The notes: generated by a model not told the origin, from the letters alone. A stretch of DNA of 64,000 bases from Diphasiastrum complanatum (GCA_029204225.1 CM055092.1:19275222-19339221); one strand, 5' to 3'; shown: positions 11,929 through 23,792, counted from the first letter of the stretch. Made by a program: numbers and translations.

Positions 11929-12826
11929 CCATATCAGCGCGGTGGCGCAAGAGAGATTTATCTTCTCACGAATATATGACTAGCTACTGCTAATCTGTAG
12001 ACTCACTCTAGAGCTATATCTGATTGTCTGTCTGTGTCCGTGATTGACTGCCTTGTATCCTTTGTTGATCCCTTTATGTGATCAATCCAGAAAATTGATT
12101 AAGTTAAAAGATCTAATGAAAAGAAATGCATTAGCCTTAAAAACAAAACTGATCTTAGTTTTCTATCGTTGTCCTCTGTGAATCATCCACCTTCTGTCCG
12201 TTGTGCTGTGCCTTCACGCTGCAGGCCTTCGCTTTTGCTAAATGATATTTTTGCGACTTTAAGGGCATTGTCGCTTTTTCAAGGGTAAGTGTCCCTTTCC
12301 TAAGAACAAGTTTTTCGCGAAGAACCCGACTATAATCCTGAAAAGGTTTAAGGCATTTTAACGACAGTGTCGCTTTTTCTCGAAAGGCGAAAAATGCGAC
12401 AGTACGACAACAACCATTTCTAAGGGCAGGTGTAACTTCTTCTGAAAGGCGAAAAAGCCGAAGGGCGAAAAAGCCGACTTTAGGACAAAAATCAGTTCGA
12501 AGGCAAACGTCGCTTTTCTAAGGGTGAGTGTCCCTTTTTCTAAGGATCTAAACCTTTCTAAGGCATTTTAGGGACAATATTGTCTTTTTCGCAAAAATGC
12601 GAAAAATGCGACAGTGTCGGGAAAAGTTCTCAGAATTAGTTTCTAAGTGTTTTAGACCTAGTGCTGAATTTTCTTCATGACACAAAAATGCGAACTATGC
12701 GACAAAACAGTTCAAAAATGTAGACTGTGCGAAACATAGTTCAAAATGCACAGTCGCTAAAAATAGCAAAGGAAAACTAAGAAAAATGCTAAGGCTTTGA
12801 AAGATAGAAACTATAGTTTCTTCAAG
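11929..12826 (-). repeat. LTR-like direct repeat, right (5') copy
   Basis: This is the second copy of 7190..8127. Its left edge (tgtctatttcccatatcagc) and the sequence immediately right of it (12830-12905, ending ctggaaaacagaca) are imperfect inverted copies of each other, so the unit 11929..12905 itself has terminal inverted repeats of about 70 bp. That is more than the usual TG...CA of an LTR. Confidence 0.6.
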
Positions 12827-12829
12827 ATA

Positions 12830-13152
12830 TAGAATTAGCAGTAGCTAGTTCCTCGTAAGAGAGAATACCTCTCTTGTGCCGACGTGCTAATCTGGAAAAC
12901 AGACAACGCTAAAAATTGTTGTTGTAAACTAATTTTTGAAAATAGAGTTGCGACATTCTACCTATCGTGTGTAATTTGTGAATGATTCTGATGCTTGCTT
13001 ACAATAGATATACTTCCGCTGTTATTAAACATTATCTACTATTCATAAATTTAAATCAGATCTACAGTGTCAGCATGTTGCCCGGAAGATGATTGATCGT
13101 AGTATGTAGCTACAACTACACAGATCGACTCTATCCGAGCCTCCGCATCGGG
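12830..13152 (-). repeat. right arm of the outer inverted repeat
   Basis: The reverse complement of this stretch resembles 6950..7260: cggatagagtcga, tagataatgttta, ttgtctgttttccagatta, cggcacaagagag and ctagctactgctaat all have counterparts there. Similarity is patchy, and the outer limit is a judgement. Confidence 0.45.
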
Positions 13153-13826
13153 ACTCCCTTCTCCGGACTTCCAACATAACAATGCTAAGAAAATCCCTCT
13201 AGATGGGCAGCTAATCTATCACGATCATCAAAGTTGGCTGATTTTGATAGAGACCTAGATCCTTATCTTGTATACAAATAGTCAAACATGTCAAGGAGGA
13301 ACATAGTAGGAAATATTGAACCGCAAACTCGGGTTGAGGCTCATAATGAGTACTTGGATATTAAAATTGATATTGAGTATATGTTTATATGGAAAGGATC
13401 CACCCTTACCTTTGATGTCACCTAGGGGGTAAGGGACAGTAGGAAGTGTATGTTTTAATTTTATGTATACGTTTATTTATTCTACTAACTTTGTTGTTTG
13501 GTGAATTTTTCTTTGTTCTTGATATTGTGGGAAAAAAAAATCAAAGTTATTTCTTAATGTGACCTTCGTTGTATGTACTAACTCATTTTGCAGAGATTGG
13601 ATAATCCAATGCCAAGTTGCACCCATCAGCGCAATGCATTATATATGGTGGAAGAAGGAATGACGATTCGATAAGTCAAAGTCTATGAACGAATTGTTGA
13701 GCACAGTGGAATGAGCCTTCTTTTCTAGGGCATGACTACGCCTATCAATAATTGAACAAAGCTATAATGGAGGAAGTCATGTTCAATCTTTTAACAGCTA
13801 ATTTTGAAATCATTAATACTAAAGTG
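13153..13826. other. stretch without recognisable gene
   Basis: No open frame or family motif is supported here. The sequence is AT-rich and without tandem structure. It probably contains the end of the internal region of the gypsy element whose LTR begins at 13827, but no polypurine tract can be recognised before that LTR. Confidence 0.3.
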
Positions 13827-14572
13827 TGTTGGAGGGTTTGCGGATCCCAAGGCAACCCTAACCATAGTTAATAAGTGAGAGGGATTTTGCACCCTGCGTG
13901 TGTAAGTCCAACCCGATGATCACATAGAGATTTGATTAATTAGAAAGTCAATAAAAGGACTTTAGGCCTTTTTGCGGGACTTTTAATGTCGCAAGGCCTA
14001 AATGTCAAGTTAGTGAATAAAGTTGGGTTTCCCTCCAATTTGGATCGTTCCCACTCTTTTTTAAATTTGAATAATTAGGAAGGCAGAAATGGACCAATAG
14101 GATTCAGAGGCCAGGGTCCTCCTCTTTATTATAAAAAAAGACCAACTCGAGCTTCTACACATGCTCATTTCTTCATTTCAATAAAGCATATTGGTTCTCT
14201 TGTGAAATGGATTGATGAATGTCCTTGCTCTCTATCACTTTTCCTCCATCTCTCATGCTTTATTTGGATTTCGCTAATTGTTGGATTTGATTGTTATTGG
14301 AATTGCATGTTATTATACTTTTTATGAGAGAGAAAGGGAGAGAGAGAAAGAGTAAGATATCTTGTTGTGGATCTAGTGTTCGTGGATGTAGTGTTAATGC
14401 TTAGGGTTAACGGATGTTAGAGTTAGATGTGAATCTTCCATTCATGTTGAAATCTGAACTATACTATCGCTCTCATGGGAACGAATCTATGCGTGACAAC
14501 TAACTTCATCTCTTTGATGCAAGATTGATTAGATCTTGGATTGAGGTTGTACATGGAAAGAAACCCACTACA
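13827..14572 (+). repeat. Ty3/gypsy LTR (Athila/Tat-like)
   Basis: The stretch begins TGTTGGAGGG and ends CCCACTACA, immediately before a primer site of the Athila/Tat type. It contains aataaagc near 14180, compatible with LTR polyadenylation. No second copy is seen in the window, so the left boundary rests on the TG and on usual LTR structure. The element's leader follows, and gag of a matching type stands at 1207. Confidence 0.65.
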
Positions 14573-14597
14573 ATTTTGGCACCGTTGGCGGGGAGCT
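14573..14597 (+). other. gypsy primer binding site
   Basis: The sequence attttGGCACCGTTGGCGGGGA closely resembles the TTTGGCGCCGTTGCCGGGGA motif that follows the 5' LTR of plant Athila/Tat elements. It primes minus-strand DNA synthesis with a host tRNA. Two bases differ from the common form. Confidence 0.75.
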
Positions 14598-15229
14598 ACG
14601 CCATTTTTTCAGTTTGCAGCATGTTTGTTGGATGGTTAGCTTGCATTAGGCATCTTGTCGTTGCATGAATAGTGTTAGATCTGCATTTAGGGTTAGTTTT
14701 GGAGTGATTTTGCTTGATTTGAGTGAATTTGCTTGTTTGAAATCTAATTTGATTGTGGAACAAGGAAAGCTATTCAGATCACCAACCTTAAGATCCACTT
14801 GGATCTGAGGTATCAGAAAAAACAACAAAAATCGGTCAAATCTGTCAGATTTTGGTAAAAAGGAGGCAAAAATCGTCATCAGAGCTGATAACTTTTTGCC
14901 CTCTTTCATGAAACCTTTGCCGAGTTGCAGACACCTTTGGTTTTGATCACAATACCTTCAGTTTGAAGGGCGAACAATACTTCCCAACATATTTCCAGAA
15001 ACATCAGAAAAACCATCAAAAAACACCAAAAAATTACCAAAACCCTAAAAATACAGAAAAAGAACCTTCGTCCGATTCATTGTGCATAAGTGTGATTCAG
15101 ATCTATCTACTGCCAGGTCGGCAAAGAATAATAGCAAAAATAGAAGGTTTTCTCAGAGGATCAACTGTCATATTGTCATATTTTTGCCACAAAAGTCTCA
15201 TTTTTGCAAAAATACCAGTATTACTCTTG
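14598..15229 (+). mobile_element. gypsy 5' leader, interrupted by copia LTR
   Basis: Untranslated leader between the primer site and the copia insertion. It contains 'cctttgccgag' and 'accttcgtcc' words like those in 640-960. At 15230 the leader meets ATTCT and then a copia LTR. The continuing part of such a leader is found at 640 onward, after the same ATTCT. Confidence 0.55.
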
Positions 15230-15234
15230 ATTCT

Positions 15235-16057
15235 TGTTAAAATTGACAATACCATTATGAGTAGTACATATCATCATTAGACATGTGTGGAGCCTGTTTC
15301 CACGTGTGAAATAAGTGCATTTATCATTTAGATGAGTCATATAGGTTGTACATACCATTTCATTTGAGATCTAGTGGCTAAAATGGCCAAAATCTAGTTT
15401 TCTAGCTATATGCCACTTGGCATCATTTTATTGGTAGGAAAAGTTATTTCACATGGATAGGAGTGATCTCACATGTGCCAAGGACTGCTCACATGTGTGA
15501 AAACATCAGTAGTAGGTGAGATCCAACTTATAGTAGATATTTGTGCAAGTCCCTATAAATTAGGAAAATTGCCTAAAATCAACGGAGGTGGCTATAAGTT
15601 AGGAAACTTGGTCCATGTGCCATATTGATGATTATTGGTGGATCCTTTGATGAGTAGGCACTCTCACACATGCCAAATCAGCTGAGTCAGCATCAGCTCT
15701 TGTGTATATATGGTGGCTCATTTGGCCATAATTGACGAGAAAGCTAAATCTTGGTTTTGGTGCATTTCTTGAGTAATGTCTCCATTTGTCTTGTGATTTT
15801 ATGCTTCTAATGGTTTCTAAGCCTAGTGTACTTCATTATTTGCTGGTAGTCCGTACTCTAACAGGTCTTCACACGTGTGAAACTAGCAAGTACAAGTTTT
15901 GATCATATTTGATTGTTCTTGTTAGATTTGTTGATGTAGATTTGATCTAGTGCTATCTAATCTTGTGTAGATTGGTAGATCAATCTAATCTAACACCCAA
16001 TCACACTTGTGGATCTGATTTGGATCCATTCTTGGTCCTTTTTGCTGTACTTTTACA
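15235..16057 (+). repeat. copia-family 5' LTR, full length
   Basis: It starts TGTTAAAATTGACA after the five bases ATTCT and ends ...CTTTTACA before a TGGTATCAAAGCC primer site, giving an LTR of 823 bp. Its last 634 bp are colinear with 1..634. The start is chosen because the preceding ATTCT equals the five bases after the other copy (635..639). Confidence 0.75.
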
Positions 16058-16250
16058 TGGTATCAAAGCCAAGTACAAGTGCATTTAAGGCATTGATCTA
16101 AACTATTTTCAAATTGGCAGGTTCTGGGAAACAAGCTAATATTGAGGTAGCGAGGTTGAATGGATAGCTAGAACCATCATATTTGTACCAAATCTTGCTG
16201 TGGGCTGCAGGTGTACTTTCCACATGTGTGGGGCCATACGGGATCTGTTT
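16058..16250 (+). mobile_element. copia primer site and gag start, truncated
   Basis: TGGTATCAAAGCC at 16058 is a tRNA-iMet-type primer binding site. Downstream, one frame reads ANIEVARLNG ... LLWAAGVLS, similar to copia gag N-termini, with a stop after LNG. At about 16250 similarity ends. The rest of this copia body is absent. Confidence 0.6.
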
Positions 16251-16466
16251 TTGAGAATAAAATTTAGTTTGGTGCATTTTGTAAACGTAATAGAAATAAA
16301 TGAGTACAATAAGTTGTAGATCGAAGCCGCATACTCTATGCTATCTTTGAGCGGCTAAAATGAAAGTCTGAATTAAGCGCAATGTTGATAAGCGGTAGAG
16401 CAATAGCAATATCTAAAACAACTCTAAGAAGTGAGCTAGAATGCTCAGGAGTGTTCAAGCTCGCAG

Positions 16467-16559
<93 letters not shown>

Positions 16560-17180
16560 AACTATTCAAATGCTTCTGATAATCTTAAGTTCTGATCATA
16601 AAACTGTATGAATATGAACAACTATTTATCTATACTACGAAATTAGGTCATCAATTGTGATCGCCAGTTGGCTGGTGATCAACTAGCATCCATCTGGTCC
16701 TTGTCATTGATTGCTGATAAGCGATGAAATTGGCCATACACATTTTGTCTGTATAAATGAACCAAAATTGTAGTTCTACAGAAATGAACTAGAACAGCCA
16801 CAAACGACACTATCGCATTTTTCGCGAAAAAAAAGAAAAATGAGAAGGTGCCCTTAAATCTCATTTAGGGTTGTCCCACACTTTGCCAGAGTCATTTTCT
16901 TAACATTTGAGGCTCTTTGGAAAAAGCGAAAAATGCGACACTATGATTTTACACGAGATTTCTGTCAAGCGAAAAATGCGAAAAAGGAGAAGCTGCATTT
17001 TTCAACGGGATTCCTGACAGGCGAAAAAGAAGACATTGTCCTAAACTCCGTGTAATTCTGTAGACTATGTAAAAACACTTGCAATTCTGCAGACTGTGTA
17101 AACACACGGGAAAATCCGCAAAACTGGATAAACAATGGATGAAGATTAAAACCGATTAGTCAATTGGTAAGAAGGAGAAT
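16251..17180. other. non-coding stretch with GCGAAAAATGCG palindromes
   Basis: Apart from the (GA)n run, this holds no recognisable gene. Between 16800 and 17000 are cgcatttttcgcgaaaa, gcgaaaaatgcgac and related words shared with the LTR-like repeats at 7190 and 11929. This may be a diverged relative of those repeats. Confidence 0.35.
16471..16557. repeat. (GA)n microsatellite, 87 bp
   Basis: An uninterrupted GA dinucleotide run. No LINE tail is recognisable at its edges, unlike the (GA)n at 55974. Confidence 0.95.
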
Positions 17181-17666
17181 TGTTATGTCCATGTCTTGTA
17201 CAAGAGAATCGGAATTATTCTTGACGTGGATTGCCGGTCACTCCAGTTTATGTGGTTATTAGTTATGCTACGTCATTCCGGACGTGGTCGTATTAAATAA
17301 TTAATAATCATATGATGGCCCAGACCTATAATTGGACATAGGAGCACATGCATGGTGAAGACTGCTTTAATGCAAGAATAGGAGATCAATACCTCAGGTT
17401 AGGTTGCATGGGGATCCTAAAGAGAATATTCTCTCTCTCTTGAGAAGAATAGGTCTAGTGGAAACTCGCCCATCCTCCTATTGTGAATTGTGATTCTTGA
17501 GCTAGTGTTTCCTCTCCTCTCTTGTGTTCTTCATTGTGGCTTGGGGTGGATTGGTTAGGGTATTGACTAACCTTTCCATATTGGTTGAGTGGTTCATGCT
17601 CCACAGGTGTCCTTTTGGCTTGCATGTGATTGGAATCCTATAGATCTTCACTTGGTGGTTCTTACA
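17181..17666 (+). repeat. chromovirus 5' LTR
   Basis: It starts TGTTATGTCC and ends TTCTTACA one base before the primer site. It matches 23397 onward over about 395 bp with few differences. It carries the block ctctctctcttgagaag near 17430, which may be part of the transcribed leader. Confidence 0.85.
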
Positions 17667-17667
17667 G

Positions 17668-17679
17668 TGGTATCAGAGC
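17668..17679 (+). other. primer binding site, tRNA-Met type
   Basis: TGGTATCAGAGC is complementary to the 3' end of plant initiator tRNA-Met and sits one base after the LTR end. Confidence 0.85.
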
Positions 17680-19385
17680 TTGGATCACATCTACCAGGAG
17701 GTGGAGCTTGAGGATCTTGGATTTTGCAGTTGTTTTGGTGTAGCTCTTTGCTTCTTCTTCCAGGTGTGGGAATTCAATTTCAAGTAGGTGAATTATCATA
17801 TCCTTGGTGTACTTTCAGCCTTAAGATCATAATTGTGGATTTGTTCCATGAATTTTGAAGGAATTCATTGGCTTTTTGATGAATTTAGTGAATTTTTCAC
17901 CTAGAATTGATGGTTTTTGCAAGGAAATGATTATAAGATCTGGTGTAGTACGTTTTCCAGATTGTACTTGCTGTTTTACAGTCAGTAATTGTAGAATTTA
18001 ATGATTGCATGTTGGTTGAAAAGTCAAAAGGTTGATTAGATAGTGATTTTGGACCAGGACCAAAAATTGGGGTTTTTGGACCATAAATGGGCTATGGAAA
18101 CCATGTTTGACTTGAATTAGAAATTTTAGTGCTTGCATGCAATGGATTTACAGGGATTTGGATTTTAAGGCACGAATTTGTGGATTTCCCCCATGAATTT
18201 GGGTCGAAATTGGTCAAAATTGGTCAAAAATCATGGTTTTTTTGGATGTTTTTTGGACTAATTTTGGGGTAGATCTCAAAATTCTCAGCCAAGAATTGGT
18301 ATGGACGTTTTTAGAGATGTAATGAAGCTTTCCCTAAGCTTTCATGAGGTTTAATAGGGATTAGACACCTGTTAGTTCTTGTTGCTGAAAGATGTGTTGG
18401 ATTTCCTCTTATTTGAGCCATCATTCATCCAATTTGGATAGATGTGCATTAGACACCAACATATTGTAGTTTTGATTGTTGAAGGAGGCCAAAAATGCAT
18501 TTTTTGCATGAACTGAGCTTATGATTGCTTGCTGGACCTGTTAAAGCTTCTATGCCTCTCTAATGAACTTAGTAGAGTGTTTGTAGCCTCTGATCCAAGG
18601 CTTTTTGGGCTATGATGTGTTTTTTGATGATACCTCTCCACAAAAATGCGCCCTCCTACCTGTTTTTCCAGCATTTAATGCTCGACCCTGTGAATCCAGG
18701 GGTGCAGGGTGAGGTGAAAACCTTGTGTGTGCTTTACAGCGACCAATTTGGTGTCTTGTAGAGAAAGTTATGGCCGTCTAAAGTTTGGCAATTTTTGAAC
18801 TAAAATTTGCAAAATTTCGGAATTGTTATGATGCATGCATGCTTGTAAATCAGTATAGTGCTTTTCTGTTGATGGAAATGTATGGATAGACTTGTATGAA
18901 TGCTTAAATGCATGTTGCATGCGTAACCAGTGATTTTGATCAGTAGAATTCTTGCATGTGACTATTTTTGGCAATTCTAGATCAAAAAGCAGATTTCCTA
19001 GCAACTAGGCTATTTACGAAATTTTTTTACTTTTTTGGAAAAGTCAGTGCATGTTGAGTTAGTTCCATGCAGGATCTTTCAAAATGATATCGATTTGAGA
19101 CAGTGCCTGTGTTTTTGCAAAATTGATCTGATTAATCGATTTTCAGGATTGGTCCATTTCGAATAGATTTCGAAAATCTTAATTTTTTGTAAAAGTTAGT
19201 GGTTGGTCATAAAAAGTTGTTGTTGCTTAATTGTTCTGATATTGATTTTGCGAAAGTTTGCTCAAACGAGTGAAAGACCTTGCTGAATGATATCAGCCAG
19301 TTATGAAGGTTTTGAACGTTTCACTTATTGGTTGATGATTGGATCTCGACTAATTTAAGCAAATTTTGCATGTCAGGAAATCAAT

Positions 19386-20414
19386 ATGACAAACGATAAT
19401 GCAAATGCAGCTCTCGATGGTCAGGTGCCAATGCCTACCTATCTGCAAATTTTTCAGTCATTAAGCCAAGCGCTTAATGAGATAAACAACAAGAACACTT
19501 TACGTGATCAACAAATGGAAGTACTATTAAATTAAGTGAGAGCTTTGTTTGCTCCGAATTTGGGCTTTCAGCCTGAACCATTTTCGGGGGAGAAGAAAGA
19601 GAAGAAGCCTGAAATTGTGGATGACTGGTTAACCAAGTGAGCCGGTTATTTTAATCTACACAAAATTCCTGAGGAGAAAAAGATAGAGAGTGTTATTCTG
19701 TTCTTCCGTGGTAAAGCTTCGATGTGGTGGCGTGATTTACAACCTAAACCTACCACATGGGACGAGTTTATGGAGGTGTTCAGAAAGTCGTTTGTGGTTG
19801 TGAACGACTCAAATTTTTATCAGAGATTTGTGAATTGCAAAATGGGTACTCGGAGTTTGGACTCATACCTACAAGATTTTATGGATTTGTGGAATGAAGT
19901 CCCCTCATTTGATGCAAAACTGGCACTGTGGTAGTTTATCCTAGGTTTGCCTGCAGATTATCAGAATGAGTGTAAGCGTAACGTGCTTCAAACCTTTGAT
20001 GATGTAGGTTGTGTCGCGAAAGCGTACGACTCCACGGTGGTGGCATCTAGGAAGCAGTTACAGGCTAGTCCATCTGGATCATCCAGACCTAGCCAAAAAA
20101 AAGAGAAGAAAAGAGTTCGTGGAAATAAGAATAAAAAATATTTCGACGAACTAGATCAAGCTGCATCTGAATGTCCAGAACGAAAGAAAGGCACAACTCA
20201 AGTGATTGAGATGTCAGGTAAAGAGAATCTTAAGCTGGAAATTAATAAAATTAATTGTGAGTGTGATTGTTCTTTCAGTACTACTTCATTTTTGCCAAAT
20301 GATTTATTTCGTTTGAAAGACACTGTTAATGGACATGAAGTTAGCATTTTAGTGGACAATGGATCTACTCATATTTCATTAACTTTGGTCTTGTGTAGAG
20401 ACTCGGACTCATAA
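19386..20414 (+). pseudogene. chromovirus gag-protease, broken
   Basis: The frame from the ATG at 19386 reads a gag with EPFSGEKKEKKPEIVDDWL, FRGKASMWWRDL and TTWDEFMEVFRKSF, the usual retrotransposon gag core. A basic tail rich in Lys/Arg follows near 20100, and a protease motif ILVDNGSTHIS near 20350. In-frame stops near 19533, 19638 and at 19932 break it, and the frame ends at 20414. The usual CCHC knuckle is reduced to ASECPERKK, so most of the zinc finger is lost. Confidence 0.75.
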
Positions 20415-23368
20415 CTGAAGCCAATAACCATAGATATCGAGTATATCTAGCTTCAGGAGCGGAGTTGGAGACGTGGGATGTAAAAGTTCCAAGACTCCAT
20501 GTTTGAATTCAGGACTATAGAGAGTTAATTGATTTCCTTGTTTTAGATTTAGCATGTACGGATACTATTCTAGGATATGAGTGGTTGTTTAATAAGCATC
20601 CTGAAATAGATTTTGAGAAGCATGTTCTCTCTTTTCAGGAGGGTAAAGAAATAGTTACATTGTTTGGAGACAATTTTGTACATCCATCTGGGATGAGTTC
20701 ATTTGCTAATGTAATGGAGATTTTTGATTCACAGTATGAAGCTTATTCTTTATTTGCTAAGCCAATTTTGGATTTATCTGAAATGTATCTAAGTAGTTGT
20801 ATTGTCAAAAATTCTTAACTCGGTAGACTTAGATCAGGAGCAAATTGAGAAGAATAAGTTACTGTCTGAATTCAAAGATGTATTTCCAGAAGAATTACCT
20901 CATGGATTACCGCCGTCCAGATCGGTAGACCATAAGATTGAGTTAATTCCAGGTAGTCACCCTATCTCTAGACAACCTTATAGGTTTTCTCATAAAGAAG
21001 AGGTAGAGATTACTAATCAAATTGAAAATTACCTGAAGATGGGTCATATTCAGCCAAGTAAGTCGCCTTGGGACGCTCCTGTTCTTCTGAAAGCGAAGAA
21101 AGATGGAGGCTTCAGGATGTGTGTGGACTACAAAGGGTTGAATAAAGTAACTATTAAAAATAAATATCCTTTGCCTCGTATGGATGATCTGGTAGATCGA
21201 TTAGGTGGAGCTAAATACTTCACAAAGATAGATCTTAGAACCAGATATCATTTGATAAGGATTCATCCGGGCGACGTGCAGAAGACTGGTTTTCGGACGA
21301 GATTCGGTCACTATGAATTTCTCGTGCTTCCTTTTGGGTTAACGAATGCACCAGCTACGTTCCAACAGATGATGAACGATCTTTTTCGTCCATATCTAGG
21401 GAAGTTTGTGGTTGTATTCCTAGATGATATTCTCATCTACAGTAGAACACTTAAGGAGCATTTGAGTCATCTTAAGATTGTCTTAGATATTCTCAGACGC
21501 GAGAGACTCTACGCTAAGGAATCTAAATGTGAGTCTTTAAGCATGAGTTGTTGTACCTCAGTCATAAGATCACCCGTAGTGGGTTGGAGATTGACGAGAG
21601 TAAGGTCAAGACAGTGCTTGATTGGCTGATACCGAAGACAATTAGAGAAGTTAAATCTTTTCTCAGTTTTGTAGTTTTCTTTTGTAAGTCAATTGAAGAT
21701 TATGCTAAAGTGGCAGCACCCTTAAATAATTTGACTAAAGGCAGAGTTAATAAAAAGAAAAAGAGAGGTCAACCTAGCAAGCCTATTGAGTGGAATGATG
21801 AATTAAACCAATGCTTTGAGAGACTCAAGCAAATGGTAGCTTCAGCTCCTATTTTACAGATCGCAAATCCTGATATACCTTACGTCGTGTGAACTGACGC
21901 AAGTGATTCGACGATAGGGGCAGTTCTTCTACAGGAGGATAGGCCGATAGCGTTTCAAAGAAAGAAACTCACGGGGCCTCAGTTGCATTATACAACTCAG
22001 GAGAAAGAGTTATTTGCTGTGATACATGCACTTAAAACCTGGAGGCATTACCTTTATGGTAGTCAGTTTATAGTATATACAGATCACCAACTTCTGAAGT
22101 ACTTTTGTAATCAGAACGATCTTAGGGGTCGTAAAGCTCGCTGGGCTGAGCTTATGTAGGAATTTGATCATGAGATCCGATATATCAAGGGGCTCTAACC
22201 AAGTTGTGGATGCACTTAGTCGGATTGGTGAATTAAATGAACTTTCTTTCACCTAGATTTCCACTGATCTATACCTTTCACTGAGAGAAAAATGTGAATC
22301 AGATTCTCATTTTGGTCCCATCTGGAAGATGGTGGAGACAGGAAAAAATGAGAATGGAATAGAGATTTACTCACAAGGGTCTCAGGTTCCTAGGAAAGAT
22401 AAGAAGATAGCGGAACAGTTCTCTATCCGAGGTGGGTTACTATTTCGGAATGGAAAAATTTGTGTACCGATGGATGATGAGTTAAAGAAGAAGATTCTTT
22501 ATGAGTGTCATGACGTTCCTTGTGCAGGTCATCCGGGTATAAACATGACTTTGGACTTGGTTAGAAGAGAGTTTCATTGGCCGAAACTCAAGCCATTTGT
22601 CAAGTCTTATGTGGTTAAGTGTAGACCTTGCCAATTAGGCAAAGCTGAATGCTTAAAGACTGGAGGGTTGCTACATCCCCTAGATATCCCTCAGAAACGA
22701 TGGGAAAATATATCTAAGGATTTTGTAGTTGGACTTCCAAGGACCCAACGCCAAAATGATTCTATTTGGGTTGTGGTGGACAGGTTGACAAAGTTAGCTA
22801 CTTTTATACCAGTCAAGTCAACTGCTAAGGCTTCGGATTTAGCCCAGATCTTTGTGGAAAGATTATTTAGGCTTTATAGACTGCCAAGTGATATAGTTAG
22901 TGATAGAGATCCTAAGTTTACAGGTCACTTTGGTCAGCTGTATTCCATAAGCTTGAAATCTCGCTTAGTTTTAGTTCTTCTGATCATTCTGAATTAGATG
23001 GCCAGACTATGGAGGACATGTTGAGAACTTATGTGTCTCACAGGCAATCTCAGTGGGAAGATTACCTTTGATTGAGTTTGCTTATAACAGTAGGAAACAT
23101 TCTGCTATTGGTAATAGTTCGTTTATGCTGATGTACGATTTTCAACCTAGATCTCCGGTAAATGTAGAGACAAAGTCTTACCCATTTGGAGGACTCATCA
23201 CTTAATGTTCCTTTGGAACCTGAAAAGGTACTCAGAACCAGAGATAAACAATTGAGAAATCATTCTATCTCTGAGTGCTTGATCAGGTGGAAGGGACGGA
23301 CTGAGGATGATGATTCATGGGAAAGGGTCGAAGGCATAAAGAAGAATTTCCCTAGTTTTCATTTTTAG
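20415..23368 (+). pseudogene. chromovirus pol (RT, RNase H, integrase, chromodomain), broken
   Basis: Reverse transcriptase runs 20802-21540 with [28 protein letters not shown] and the catalytic [12 protein letters not shown]. After a frameshift near 21540 comes RNase H with TDASDSTIGAVL (a stop just before it, at 21890) and [19 protein letters not shown]. Integrase (22329-22997) has a HHCC finger (H..GH-PG ... CRPCQLGK) and core VVVDRLTKLATFIP and SDRDPKFTG. A further shift precedes the chromodomain (23186..23368: LIRWKGRTEDDDSWERVEGI). Chromodomains direct integration toward marked chromatin. Multiple breaks make this copy non-functional. Confidence 0.85.
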
Positions 23369-23383
23369 AGATAGAAATGGTTT

Positions 23384-23792
23384 AAGGGGGGAAGAATGTT
23401 ATGTCCATGTCCTGTACAAGGGAATTGAAATTATTCCTGACGTGGATAGCCGGTCACTCCAGTTGTATGTGGTTATTAGTTATGCTACATCATTTTGGAC
23501 GTGGTCGTATTAAATAATTAATAATCATATGAGGGCCCAAACCTATAATTGGACATAGGAGCACATGCATGGTGAAGACTGCTTTAATGCAAGAATAGGA
23601 GATCAATAGCTCAGATTAGGTTGCATGGGGATCCTAAAGAGAATATTTTCTCTCTCTTGAGAAGAATAGGTCTAGTGGAAACTCGCCCATCCTCCTATTG
23701 TGAATTGTGATTCTTGAGCCAGTGTTTCCTCTCCTCTCTTGTGTTCTTCACTGTGGCTTGGGGGTGGAATGGTTAGGGTATTGACTAACTTT
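23384..23792 (+). repeat. polypurine tract and truncated 3' LTR
   Basis: AAGGGGGGAAGAA (23384..23396) primes plus-strand synthesis and is followed by TGTTATGTCC at 23397. The LTR matches the 5' copy to ...ttgactaac and then stops; the remaining 90 or so bases of the LTR are replaced by gatgatgatg-rich sequence. Confidence 0.8.

Larger units (their letters stand above)
7190..12826 (-). mobile_element. degenerate copia element, minus strand, with LTR-like direct repeats
   Basis: Two similar direct repeats (7190..8127 and 11929..12826) flank a minus-strand copia internal region in the order gag, protease, integrase, reverse transcriptase, RNase H. A polypurine-like tract (gagagggagc) precedes the left repeat on the minus strand. 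The right repeat runs directly into the middle of gag, so the primer site and gag start are missing. Many stops and shifts show an old copy. An outer inverted repeat surrounds it (see the arms at 6950 and 12830). Confidence 0.7.
17181..23792 (+). mobile_element. chromovirus (Ty3/gypsy with chromodomain), near full length
   Basis: A 486-bp 5' LTR (17181..17666) is followed by a TGGTATCAGAGC primer site. Then come gag, protease, reverse transcriptase, RNase H, integrase and a C-terminal chromodomain, in order on one strand. A purine tract and a 3' LTR (23397..23792) close it; the 3' LTR lacks its last 90 or so bases. The element stands about 1.4 kb upstream of the NUA start codon in the same orientation. 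Stops and frameshifts in gag and pol make it inactive. No target duplication can be read because the 3' end is truncated. Confidence 0.85.

Noticed and set aside
20802-22997. Endogenous pararetrovirus (FLDD-type RT)
   Set aside because: LTRs, a polypurine tract, an integrase and a chromodomain are present, and no movement or coat protein is seen. A gypsy chromovirus explains it.
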